Assembly (NCBI RefSeq): GCF_030246885.1
Contig: NZ_CP126739.1
Span: 744,001-808,000, forward strand
DNA from: Microbacterium sp. zg-B185
Lineage (GTDB): Bacteria > Actinomycetota > Actinomycetes > Actinomycetales > Microbacteriaceae
Reading direction: 5' to 3'
Length of the DNA stretch: 64,000 bases
In this document: positions 56,829-64,000 of the stretch, one piece after another
Layout: every line of letters begins with the position of its first letter
Numbering within the stretch: position 1 is the first letter of the stretch
The notes under the pieces: generated by a model
Told to the model about the DNA's origin: nothing
The model's database searches: none
The model's input: the letters and a program-made list of their open reading frames with translations, nothing else
Translations under genes and position numbers: made by a program

Positions 56829-58225
56829 GAGGCCCGCGTGGTCAGCTCGCCACGCTCGATGGCGATGCGCAGCTCGGCGGCGCCTTCGCCGATGTGCGGC
56901 GACTGCTTCATCTTGAACGGGAGCATGACCAGGAACAGCCAGCCCCACAGCAGCAGCGGACTGGACTCGGCCAGGCCCTGCACCAGCAGGATGGCGCCGA
57001 CCAGCGTGGGCAGCAGGGTCAGCGGTGAGTACGGCCGGTCGGCCCGCAGATCCCATCGGGGTCGGTCGACGGCGAAGAACCACGAGCGCCAGATGTAGGC
57101 GAGGTAGGCCATGGCGAGCAGGGCGACGCCGATCGCGCCGAGTTGGAAGAAGACGTCGATCCACACGTTGTGAGCCTGCATCACGGACTGGCCGTGATCG
57201 AGGATCCACCCGTCGAACGCCGGATCGCTCGTGATCCACGGGGTGGAGAATCCCCAGCCCAGCACCGGCCGCTGCATCGCGCGATCCAGCACCGCCTGCC
57301 AGATCATCTCCCGGCCGGTCAGGTCGGTGCTGCGGCCGAGCGCTGCGAAGATCGTGTCGCGCAGCAGCCAGAACGCCGCAGCGCCGCCCAGCCCGACCAC
57401 GGCGAACCCGATGTAATACCGGGTGCGCTCGCCGGGGCGGCGCGCGCGGCGCATCAACAGCACCGTCACCAGCACGATCACCACAGCCGCCGCGGCCACG
57501 TACGCGGTCGCCGATGCCGCCCGATAGAACAGGTAGGCAGCCAAGACGATCCACCCGCCCAGCAGAACGCGGCCGGCCGCGCCGGCGGCGAAGCGGATCG
57601 CGAACACGACGATCGCCAGGAGGGCGACCGGTCCGAGCAGATTGGCGTTGCCCATGATGCCCTGGATCCGGCCTTCGTCGAACAGGTTGTTCCGCGACCA
57701 GTACAGGATCGGGTCGACGGGCTCGGTGCGAGGGACGAAACCGGGCAGCAGGGGCACGCGGACGAACAGTGCGACCCAGAGCTCGAAGATCAGTGACAGC
57801 GCGAGGACCCACTTCAGCGCGGCGGAGGTGGCGCGGATCACTTCGCGCCAGGTCAGCACACTCCCGATGAACAGTGCCTGCAGAGTCGTGATGCCCAGCA
57901 GCAGGAGCGTGAGCGCGGTCGCCTCCCGCCACTGCGACCAGATGATCGACAGCGCGGCCCACAGCACGTACGCCATCGTGAACCAGGGCAGGCGGCGCCA
58001 CTGCACCGGTGGCCGCACCGCGAACCACAGTCCGAGTGAGAGCACCCCGCCGGCGATCGTCACCACCGCCGTCGGCAGCTGGCCGATCGCGTTGATCCAC
58101 GCCGTGCCGGACAGCGCCATGAACAGCACGAAGATGCACCAGCCGCGGAGCATCAGGTGACCCGTCTTCTCGCGGACCGGTGCCGCCGGCGGGGTCGACG
58201 CCGGGTGCTTCGTGTAGACGGCCAT
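56825..58225 (-). CDS. O-antigen ligase/polymerase-like membrane protein (Wzy/WaaL superfamily), first of a tandem pair
   Basis: 466 residues, about 11-12 membrane helices. 'GIMGNANLLGPVALLAIVVFAIRF' parallels 'GIFGTRNLLGFAAV' of the next protein, and 'LTGREMIWQAVLDRAMQRPVLGWGFSTPWI' is the periplasmic-loop motif. 'MQAHNVWIDVFFQLGAIGVALL' follows, with the conserved His. ATG at 58225 is preceded by a TACCCT box 9 nt upstream (58235-58240, minus) and no Shine-Dalgarno sequence. The pair probably arose by duplication. Confidence 0.8.
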   Translation of the reverse strand: MAVYTKHPASTPPAAPVREKTGHLMLRGWCIFVLFMALSGTAWINAIGQLPTAVVTIAGGVLSLGLWFAVRPPVQWRRLPWFTMAYVLWAALSIIWSQWREATALTLLLLGITTLQALFIGSVLTWREVIRATSAALKWVLALSLIFELWVALFVRVPLLPGFVPRTEPVDPILYWSRNNLFDEGRIQGIMGNANLLGPVALLAIVVFAIRFAAGAAGRVLLGGWIVLAAYLFYRAASATAYVAAAAVVIVLVTVLLMRRARRPGERTRYYIGFAVVGLGGAAAFWLLRDTIFAALGRSTDLTGREMIWQAVLDRAMQRPVLGWGFSTPWITSDPAFDGWILDHGQSVMQAHNVWIDVFFQLGAIGVALLAMAYLAYIWRSWFFAVDRPRWDLRADRPYSPLTLLPTLVGAILLVQGLAESSPLLLWGWLFLVMLPFKMKQSPHIGEGAAELRIAIERGELTTRAS

Positions 58226-58234
58226 CGTCTGATC

Positions 58235-58240
58235 AGGGTA
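58235..58240 (-). promoter_or_regulatory. -10 box of the ligase/polymerase-like pair
   Basis: TACCCT on the minus strand ends 9 nt before the ATG at 58225; consistent with a minimal leader. Confidence 0.3.
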
Positions 58241-58311
58241 GCGCCTGGCCCGCAACCCTCGTGCGCGATGACCAGTGCGGCGATGACGGTGCCCGACTCT
58301 ACGCTGGAGGA

Positions 58312-59496
58312 ATGCTGGTGCCCCTTGCGAACACCCCCCGCGACTACGACTGGGGCAGCGTCACGCTCCTGGCCGGGCTGGAGGGCCGGGATCCCTCCGG
58401 GCGCCCGGAAGCGGAGGTGTGGTTCGGCGATCACCCGGGAAGTCCCGCGCTGGTGCCGGACGGACGCCCCCTCGGTGTCTGGCTCGCCGAAGAGGGCGCG
58501 CGCACCGGCGCTCCTGCCCACCTTCCGTACCTGCTGAAGCTGCTGGCCGCGGCATCCCCGCTGTCCATCCAGGCGCACCCCTCCCGCGCGCAGGCGGTCG
58601 CGGGTTTCGCGAAGGAAGAGGCGGCCGGTGTGCCCCGGGATGCGGCGGAGCGGACGTACCGCGACGAGAACCACAAACCCGAACTGATCGTCGCGCTCAG
58701 CGAGACCTTCACCGCGCTGGCCGGACTCCGGGAGATCGCAGCCACGCGTCGGCTGTTGCAGGCGCTGGGCCCGGCAGCGGCCGGCCTGGCCGCCAGGCTG
58801 AACGGGCCGGATGCCGCGGCCGCACTGCGCGACGCGCTCGGGTGGCTGCTCTCCGGTCGGGCGCAGCCCGACGTCGAGGCGATCATCGCGGCCGCAGCCA
58901 CGACCGACGACGCAGAGTTCGGCCCCGAGTTGGCACGCATGAAGGATCTCGCTGCGCGGCATCCCGGTGACCCCGGCGTGGTGGTGGCGATGCTGATGAA
59001 CCTGGTCACCCTGCACCGCGGTGAGGCGGTGTTCATCCCGGCGGGTGTGCTGCACGCGTATCTGGAGGGACTCGGCGTCGAAGTCATGGCGGCCAGCGAC
59101 AACGTCCTGCGCGGGGGGCTCACCGCCAAGCACATCGACGTCGCCGAACTGCTCGACGTCCTCGATTCCACACCGGGGCCCATCCGGGTGCTGCGTCCGC
59201 AGCGACTCGGCGGCGGGGCGGCCCGGTACGAGACGGATGTCGCCGATTTCGCGCTGCTGCGCGTCAGCGTCGCGCCCGACGGGTCCTCCCGCGTGCCCGT
59301 GACCGGGACCACGATCGCACTCGCCACGAAGGGAGTCCTCGAGGTCCGGGGCAACCGGTCGGGCGAGGCGGTCGAGCTCCGCCCGGGACAGGCACTGCTC
59401 GTGACCCCGGACGAGCAGCACGTGATCCTTTCCGGTTACGGAGAGCTCTTCCTGGCTCTGCCCGGGTCGGCATCCGCGGGTGCGGGCGGGTCCTGA
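58312..59496 (+). CDS. manA: Mannose-6-phosphate isomerase, class I
   Basis: 394 residues. Zinc-site motifs 'LSIQAHPSRAQA' and 'DENHKPELIVAL' and the later 'GEAVFIPAGVLHAYLEGLGVEVMAASDNVLRGGLTAKHID' are canonical for type I phosphomannose isomerase, which interconverts fructose-6-phosphate and mannose-6-phosphate. ATG at 58312 directly follows GGAGG (58306-58310); the spacing is tight but the N-terminus is right. It feeds GDP-mannose and lipid-mannose synthesis. manA next to whiB is a conserved actinobacterial order. Confidence 0.95.
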   Translation: MLVPLANTPRDYDWGSVTLLAGLEGRDPSGRPEAEVWFGDHPGSPALVPDGRPLGVWLAEEGARTGAPAHLPYLLKLLAAASPLSIQAHPSRAQAVAGFAKEEAAGVPRDAAERTYRDENHKPELIVALSETFTALAGLREIAATRRLLQALGPAAAGLAARLNGPDAAAALRDALGWLLSGRAQPDVEAIIAAAATTDDAEFGPELARMKDLAARHPGDPGVVVAMLMNLVTLHRGEAVFIPAGVLHAYLEGLGVEVMAASDNVLRGGLTAKHIDVAELLDVLDSTPGPIRVLRPQRLGGGAARYETDVADFALLRVSVAPDGSSRVPVTGTTIALATKGVLEVRGNRSGEAVELRPGQALLVTPDEQHVILSGYGELFLALPGSASAGAGGS

Positions 59497-59597
59497 CGTG
59501 AGATGATGCCGCGTCACGGTCCCGCGCGGACGATCGCGACACGCCGACGGCGCGTCGTAAACGTTCAAGCGCCAGGTGAGGCTTTACGATCTGCGAC

Positions 59598-59626
59598 TTG
59601 ACCCCAGCGAACTACACCGGTGTAAT
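59598..59626 (+). promoter_or_regulatory. whiB promoter with an overlapping 12-bp palindrome
   Basis: TTGACC (59598-59603), a 17-bp spacer, then TGTAAT (59621-59626). This is the best sigma70/HrdB-type promoter in the window. A perfect palindrome TACACCGGTGTA (59613-59624) spans the spacer and the -10 box, an ideal place for a repressor. The transcript would have a leader of about 43 nt to the ATG at 59676. Confidence 0.6.
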
Positions 59627-59675
59627 TATCACTACACACGCGAGCCAGCGTGGGGTGAGAAGGTGGGAGAGCGAG

Positions 59676-59996
59676 ATGACGGGTTACCGTTCCGGCGTTC
59701 CCGACAATTGGTTCGTCGATCCTGTTCAGCTGGGTGTGCCGGGGGTGCGTCGCCCGCTCGAGGGTGAGGACGGAAACCCGCTGGGCTGGCAGACAGACGC
59801 ACTGTGTGCGCAGACCGACCCTGAGGCGTTCTTCCCTGAGAAGGGCGGCTCCACGCGAGACGCGAAGAAGATCTGCACCACGTGCGACGTCCGGGGCGAG
59901 TGCCTGGAATATGCGCTGCAGAACGACGAGCGCTTCGGCATCTGGGGCGGGCTCAGCGAGCGCGAGCGCCGCAAGCTCAAGCGCCGCGCGAGCTGA
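59676..59996 (+). CDS. WhiB-family iron-sulfur transcriptional regulator (WhiB2/WhmD-like)
   Basis: 106 residues. Four conserved cysteines (44, 67, 70, 76; C-X22-C-X2-C-X5-C) ligate the [4Fe-4S] cluster. The 'FGIWGG' turn (87-92) and the basic 'RERRKLKRRAS' tail complete the family. The neighbourhood (manA upstream, large GT2 and DUF5719 downstream) matches the whiB2/whmD locus linked to septation and division in actinobacteria. ATG at 59676 preceded by GGGAGAGCGAG. A strong promoter with a palindromic operator-like site lies upstream. Confidence 0.93.
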   Translation: MTGYRSGVPDNWFVDPVQLGVPGVRRPLEGEDGNPLGWQTDALCAQTDPEAFFPEKGGSTRDAKKICTTCDVRGECLEYALQNDERFGIWGGLSERERRKLKRRAS

Positions 59997-60084
59997 CGCG
60001 GCCGCGTCGCCGCGCCGGTACGGCGACGACGGCCGGTTCCGGCCGACAGCGGCGCGTACACCCGGCGCGGCTGATCCACGCGCC

Positions 60085-60090
60085 TAGGCT
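60085..60090 (+). promoter_or_regulatory. -10 box of the giant GT2 gene
   Basis: TAGGCT ends 9 nt before the ATG at 60100, with no ribosome binding site between; probable minimal or absent leader. Confidence 0.35.
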
Positions 60091-60099
60091 GTCCACGTC

Positions 60100-62946
60100 A
60101 TGCCCGCCAGAGTCCACGCCATTCTCGTCGTGCGCCCCGATGGGCGCACCCCCGCCGCGCACCATCTGCGTCGCACCCTCGCCGCCCTCGCGGAGCAGAG
60201 CCGACGGGTCGATGCGCTGACGATCGTGGTCTGCGGAGACGATGCCGGCGTGACCGCCGTCGCGGCGGCATCCGGAGCCGAATCGGTCATCAGCGCACCC
60301 GCGTCGACCGGATTCGCCGCCGCGACCGCGATGGCGACGCTGCGGTTGAGCGGCGACGCGGTATGGATCCTCGCACAGGACACCGCGCCGGAACCGGAGG
60401 CGCTCAGCCGTCTGGTCGGCGCTCTCGAGCTCGGGCCGTCAGTCGCCTTCGCCGCCCCCAAGCTTGTGCGCTGGGATGACCGTGCCGAGATCGTCTCCCT
60501 CGGCGTGAGCATGACGGCGTTCGGTCGCAGCGTCGGCCTGGCCGATCACGAACTGGATCAGGGTCAGCACGACGCGCGCGAGGACGTGCTGGGCGCCGAC
60601 ATCCGCGGCATTCTGGTCCGGACCGAGGTGTGGCGCGAACTCGGTGGGATCGATCGCGGTCTGGCGGGCGCGGACGAAGGCCTCGATCTGGGCGTGCGGG
60701 CACGGCTCATCGGCGGGCGGGTCCTGCTGGTGCCGACCGCTCTGGTCGCAGTGGCCGGAGACGGCGTCGCGGGGCTCCCGGCACCGCTGACCGGCGCGCG
60801 GCGCCGGCGCCGCGCGTTCGCGTCCCGCACGGCTGAGCTGCATCGTCGCCTCGCCTATGCGCCGCCGCCGGCCGTGCCGTTCCTGTGGCTGGCGATCCTG
60901 CCGACCGCGCTGTGGCGGTCCGTTCTGCAGATCGTCCGCAAGCGGCCGTCTCTGGTCTGGCCCGAGTGGGGGGCGGCGGCGGTGGCGACTGTGAGCCTGC
61001 CGGCCGTCGCGCGGGCCCGCTCGCGCATCCGCACCACGCGCACGGTGTCGTGGGCACAGCTGGCGCCCCTGCGGGTGACCCGACGAGACCTGCGCGAGCA
61101 GCTCGACGACGATGCCGATTCGACGGCCCCCTCCCGGCGGGGAGAACTCCGGTTCTTCACCGGCGGGGGTGCATGGCTGGTGCTCGGCGCCGTGGTGGTC
61201 TCGATCGGGGCGTTCCCCGCTCTTGCGGCGTGGCCCGTTCTCGGCGGCGGCGGCCTGGAGCCCCTGGCGGCCACGGCTGCGCGGCTGTGGGGCGACGCCG
61301 CTTACGGTCTGCGCGCCTCGGGCCTGGGCACCATCGGGCCGGCCGATCCGTTCGCGGCGGTCCTGGCCGTCGTGGGCAGCCTCTGGCCCCTGGAGCCCTC
61401 CCGGGCCCTGGTGGTGCTGTGGCTGCTCGCGCTGCCCCTGTCCGCACTGGGTGGGTGGTTCGCGGCCACGCGGGTGACGGACCGGCCGCTGCTGCGCTTC
61501 GCCGGCGGTGCGATCTGGGCACTTGCGCCCACCCTTCTGGCCGCGCTCGTGCAGGGCCGCCCCAGCGCGGTCATCGCCCACCTGCTGCTGCCCTGGCTCT
61601 TCTACGCCGGTTCCGTCGCGCATCGATCCTGGGTCGCGTCCGGAGCAGCATCCGTGGTCTTCGCCGCCGTCGCCGCCTCGGCACCGTCCCTCGTCCCCGC
61701 GCTGATCGTGATCTGGCTCGCCGCGGTCATCCTCACCCTGATCCTGCGGCGCGGCCGCGGGGTCGCCAGGGTGATCTGGCTGGTCGTGCCCGCCGCGCTG
61801 CTGGCGGCTCCGATCGTGTGGCACCAGCTGCGCGTGGGCAACCCGCTCGGACTGCTCGCCGACCCCGGACTGACCTGGCTGGGCGGCCAGGTGGGCGCGG
61901 ACACCGCCGGTCGCGCCCTGCTGGCCGCAGGCATACCGACCTCCGACATCGTCGGGTGGGTCGGCTTCGTGCCGGGGTGGCCGACGTGGTGGGTGCCGCT
62001 GCTGGCTGCGCCGGTCGCGCTCCTTGCGCTCATGGCGCCGCTCACGCAGCGCTGGGCCGCCGGAGTCGCCCTCCTGGTGATCGCCGCACTCGGCCTGGCG
62101 ACCGCCTTTGCAGCGGTCGGGATCTCGGTCGCCTTCGCGCAGTCGCTGCCCGTGCCGCTGTGGCCCGGCGCCGGCCTCAGCCTGGCCTGGCTGGGGGTGC
62201 TCGGCGGAGCGTTGGCCGCACTCGATGTGGGACTGGCGCCTCGGCTCGCCGCCGCGCGCAACGTGGCGGCGGTTGGCGTGGTGCTCGCGCTGACGGTGCT
62301 GGCCCTGCCCAGCCTCTCCGCGATGGCGCGCGGCACCGCACTCCTGAGCAACGGTCCCCCGAGCACGCTGCCGGCCTACGTCAGCGCCGCCGGACGCGAG
62401 GATCCCGATGTCGGGACGATGATCCTGACGCCGCAGAACGCCGGGGGAGTGTCCGCACGGGTCGTGTGGGGTGGGAGCGAGACGCTGAACGGTCAGGCGA
62501 CGATGATCTCGACGCGCGTGAAGGCGACCGCTGCAGACGAGGCGATCGCGTCCCTGACCGCGGACCTGGTCACCTCCACCACGGATGACGCTGTCGCCGT
62601 CCTGGCCGGGCACGGCATCAGCTTCGTGCTGCTGGCGCCGAGTCCGGGTGCCGAGTCGGACACCGCACGCGCCTTCCGCCTCGCAGCGGCCACCGCCCTC
62701 GACCAGCGCGACGGTCTGGACTCCGTGGGCGAGACCGCCAAGGGAGTGCTCTGGCGTGTCACGCAGCCCACCGAGCCGCGGGCGCAGGCGTCGGCATCCG
62801 TTCATGAGGTCGCGCGGGGGATCGCGCTGGCGCAGCTCGCCGCCGTCGCCGTCGCTCTGCTGCTCGCGGTTCCCACGGCGGCGTCGCGCCGCGAGGCTCG
62901 GCGCACCTCTCGGGTCGTCGGCCCGCACTGGCAGGAGGGTCGATGA
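60100..62946 (+). CDS. Giant GT2 glycosyltransferase with C-terminal polytopic membrane domain
   Basis: 948 residues. An N-terminal GT2-like domain (about 1-260: 'HAILVVRPDGRTPAAHHLRRTLAAL', 'WILAQDTAPEPEALSRLV', 'GADIRGILVRTEVWRELGGIDRGLAGADEGLDLGVRARLIGGRV') is joined to about 13 membrane helices and a large extracytoplasmic C-terminal part. Cytoplasmic transferase plus membrane pore-like region is the layout of the actinobacterial proteins found beside whiB2 and DUF5719. The metal motif is weak (QDT instead of DXD), so activity is uncertain. The stop overlaps the next ATG by 4 bp. Confidence 0.82.
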   Translation: MPARVHAILVVRPDGRTPAAHHLRRTLAALAEQSRRVDALTIVVCGDDAGVTAVAAASGAESVISAPASTGFAAATAMATLRLSGDAVWILAQDTAPEPEALSRLVGALELGPSVAFAAPKLVRWDDRAEIVSLGVSMTAFGRSVGLADHELDQGQHDAREDVLGADIRGILVRTEVWRELGGIDRGLAGADEGLDLGVRARLIGGRVLLVPTALVAVAGDGVAGLPAPLTGARRRRRAFASRTAELHRRLAYAPPPAVPFLWLAILPTALWRSVLQIVRKRPSLVWPEWGAAAVATVSLPAVARARSRIRTTRTVSWAQLAPLRVTRRDLREQLDDDADSTAPSRRGELRFFTGGGAWLVLGAVVVSIGAFPALAAWPVLGGGGLEPLAATAARLWGDAAYGLRASGLGTIGPADPFAAVLAVVGSLWPLEPSRALVVLWLLALPLSALGGWFAATRVTDRPLLRFAGGAIWALAPTLLAALVQGRPSAVIAHLLLPWLFYAGSVAHRSWVASGAASVVFAAVAASAPSLVPALIVIWLAAVILTLILRRGRGVARVIWLVVPAALLAAPIVWHQLRVGNPLGLLADPGLTWLGGQVGADTAGRALLAAGIPTSDIVGWVGFVPGWPTWWVPLLAAPVALLALMAPLTQRWAAGVALLVIAALGLATAFAAVGISVAFAQSLPVPLWPGAGLSLAWLGVLGGALAALDVGLAPRLAAARNVAAVGVVLALTVLALPSLSAMARGTALLSNGPPSTLPAYVSAAGREDPDVGTMILTPQNAGGVSARVVWGGSETLNGQATMISTRVKATAADEAIASLTADLVTSTTDDAVAVLAGHGISFVLLAPSPGAESDTARAFRLAAATALDQRDGLDSVGETAKGVLWRVTQPTEPRAQASASVHEVARGIALAQLAAVAVALLLAVPTAASRREARRTSRVVGPHWQEGR

Positions 62947-64000
62947 GCGACCGGCGTGTATTCCGCTGGGCGAGCACCAGCGCACGGCTGCTGGTGGGCA
63001 CCCTGGTGGCGATCGGATTCGTCATCGCGGTGGTCACTGCCGTCTCTCTGCCGTGGCCGACCGCGGCCCGCGAACCGGTCGCGATCACGGCGATGCCGGC
63101 GCCGTCGGCGAGCGTGGTCGTCTGCCCGGGCGGGCTCCTCGCGCTCGGCCGGGAGCTGGAAGACGCGGGCCGCATCGTGACGGCGGCGCCGCAGACGGTG
63201 ATCAGCGGCGTGGCGCAGGGGCGTCCGGTGCCGACGACGCGTCCGCTCACCACGCCCGCTTCGGACGGATCGGCGCCGGCCACGGCAGTGGTGGCCGAGC
63301 CGGTGGACGGCACCCGCACCGATGTGGCGGCATCCGGATCGTCCACGATCGTCGCGGAGGACCTGAGCGGATTCGCCGCGGCCGCGTGCCGACCTGCCCT
63401 GATGGAATCCTGGCTCGTGGGCGGATCCGCGGCGACGGGGGCGTCGGACACCGTCCTGCTCGCGAATCCGGGAACGGTCGCCGCGACCGTGCAGCTGACC
63501 GTCTTCGGCGCGAGCGGTCCCCAGGTGCCCGCGGGTGCCGGTGAGCTGGTCGTCGGTCCCGGCGCCCAGGCGGTGCTCCCGCTGGCCGGCCTTCAGCTCG
63601 GTGAGCAGAGCCCCGTCATCCGGGTCACCGCGACCGGCGCCCCGGTGCAGGCGGCGCTGCAGACGAGCATCACACGCACGCTCGTCCCCGGTGGCGTGGA
63701 CCAGGTCGGCGCGACCGTGGCGCCGGACCGCATCCAGGTGATGCCCGGGGTCACGGTGACCCAGAACCCGGACGCGGAGGGCTCCTCGGATGCCGCGACC
63801 GTCGTGCGCATGCTCTCACCGGATCAGGACACCACTGCCGTGATCACCGCGTCCGCGGTCGGGACCGCCGCAGCGAACGCGGCGCCGACCACGGTCCCGC
63901 TCACGGCGGGCATCCCGACCGAGGTCGACCTCGGCGGGCTGGCGACGGGTCTGTACACCGTCGAGGTCTCGGCGGACACGCCGGTGGTCGCAGCGGTGTG
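62943..64000 (+). CDS. DUF5719 family exported protein, 3' end beyond window
   Basis: At least 352 residues are visible with no stop before the window edge. A basic N-terminus leads into one hydrophobic helix (about residues 15-40, 'LLVGTLVAIGFVIAVVTAV'), and the remainder is Ala/Val/Gly/Thr-rich extracytoplasmic sequence. ATG at 62943 overlaps the preceding stop (ATGA). The 'SWLVGGSAATGASDTVLLANPGTVAATVQLTVFG' segment is typical of DUF5719 proteins encoded next to this GT2. Function unknown; coupling suggests the two act together at the envelope. Confidence 0.8.
   Translation, partial: MSDRRVFRWASTSARLLVGTLVAIGFVIAVVTAVSLPWPTAAREPVAITAMPAPSASVVVCPGGLLALGRELEDAGRIVTAAPQTVISGVAQGRPVPTTRPLTTPASDGSAPATAVVAEPVDGTRTDVAASGSSTIVAEDLSGFAAAACRPALMESWLVGGSAATGASDTVLLANPGTVAATVQLTVFGASGPQVPAGAGELVVGPGAQAVLPLAGLQLGEQSPVIRVTATGAPVQAALQTSITRTLVPGGVDQVGATVAPDRIQVMPGVTVTQNPDAEGSSDAATVVRMLSPDQDTTAVITASAVGTAAANAAPTTVPLTAGIPTEVDLGGLATGLYTVEVSADTPVVAAV

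Overview
The window is a high-GC, densely packed chromosomal segment from an actinobacterium. A Microbacterium-like member of the Microbacteriaceae is the best guess. The basis is GTG/TTG start use, constant 1-4 bp gene overlaps, a WhiB protein, the manA-whiB-glycosyltransferase-DUF5719 order, and an LCP ligase beside purK/purE. The genus call is inference. No rRNA, tRNA, CRISPR array, insertion sequence or replication origin was seen. No gap between genes reaches 300 bases.

Layout. 1-5099: a PH-domain membrane protein, purK, purE, an LytR-CpsA-Psr (LCP) ligase and a glycosyltransferase. 5191-7605: a large secreted FG-GAP/VCBS propeller protein. 7701-12397: an ABC glycan exporter, a DUF6541 membrane protein, and a GT2/DUF2304 pair. 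12476-17013: acetyltransferase, aminotransferase and oxidoreductase for a 2,3-diamino uronic acid sugar nucleotide, then a PglK/MsbA-like flippase. 17010-25380: seven glycosyltransferases, four of them from one paralogous family. 25377-30624: an acetamidino-sugar block with a fused HisF2-WbpG protein, a HisH glutaminase, a DegT aminotransferase, an SDR enzyme and an acetyltransferase. 30682-34368: a WbpI-type 2-epimerase, an acyltransferase and a nucleotide-sugar 6-dehydrogenase. 34278-37560: dTDP-rhamnose synthesis (rmlCD fusion, rmlB, rmlA). 37663-46954: a second DUF6541/GT2/DUF2304 module, a rhamnosyltransferase-like GT2, a Wzx-like flippase, more GT2 enzymes, an acyltransferase and an SDR epimerase. 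47123-55488: a beta-propeller orphan and a galactofuranan module (glf, ABC exporter, GlfT1-like, glfT2, galE). 55497-58225: two O-antigen ligase/polymerase-like proteins. 58312-64000: manA, whiB, a giant GT2 membrane protein and the start of a DUF5719 protein.

How it fits together. The window looks like a cell-envelope glycopolymer super-locus. It makes activated sugars (dTDP-rhamnose and perhaps a 4-epimer, UDP-Gal/UDP-Galf, mannose phosphate, and a diamino uronic acid with an acetamidino group). About sixteen glycosyltransferases would assemble them. Several parallel exporters (two Wzm/Wzt pairs, one PglK-type ABC flippase, one Wzx-type flippase) would move them out, and the LCP protein could attach polymer to peptidoglycan. 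The most notable content is what looks like a complete Pseudomonas O-antigen-style UDP-ManNAc3N(Am)A pathway, dispersed over about 22 kb, with its HisF2 and WbpG functions fused in one polypeptide. A mycobacterial-type galactan module also appears, with no mycolate or arabinan gene in view. Several genes have a TANNNT promoter box only 6-9 bases before the start codon, which suggests leaderless transcripts.
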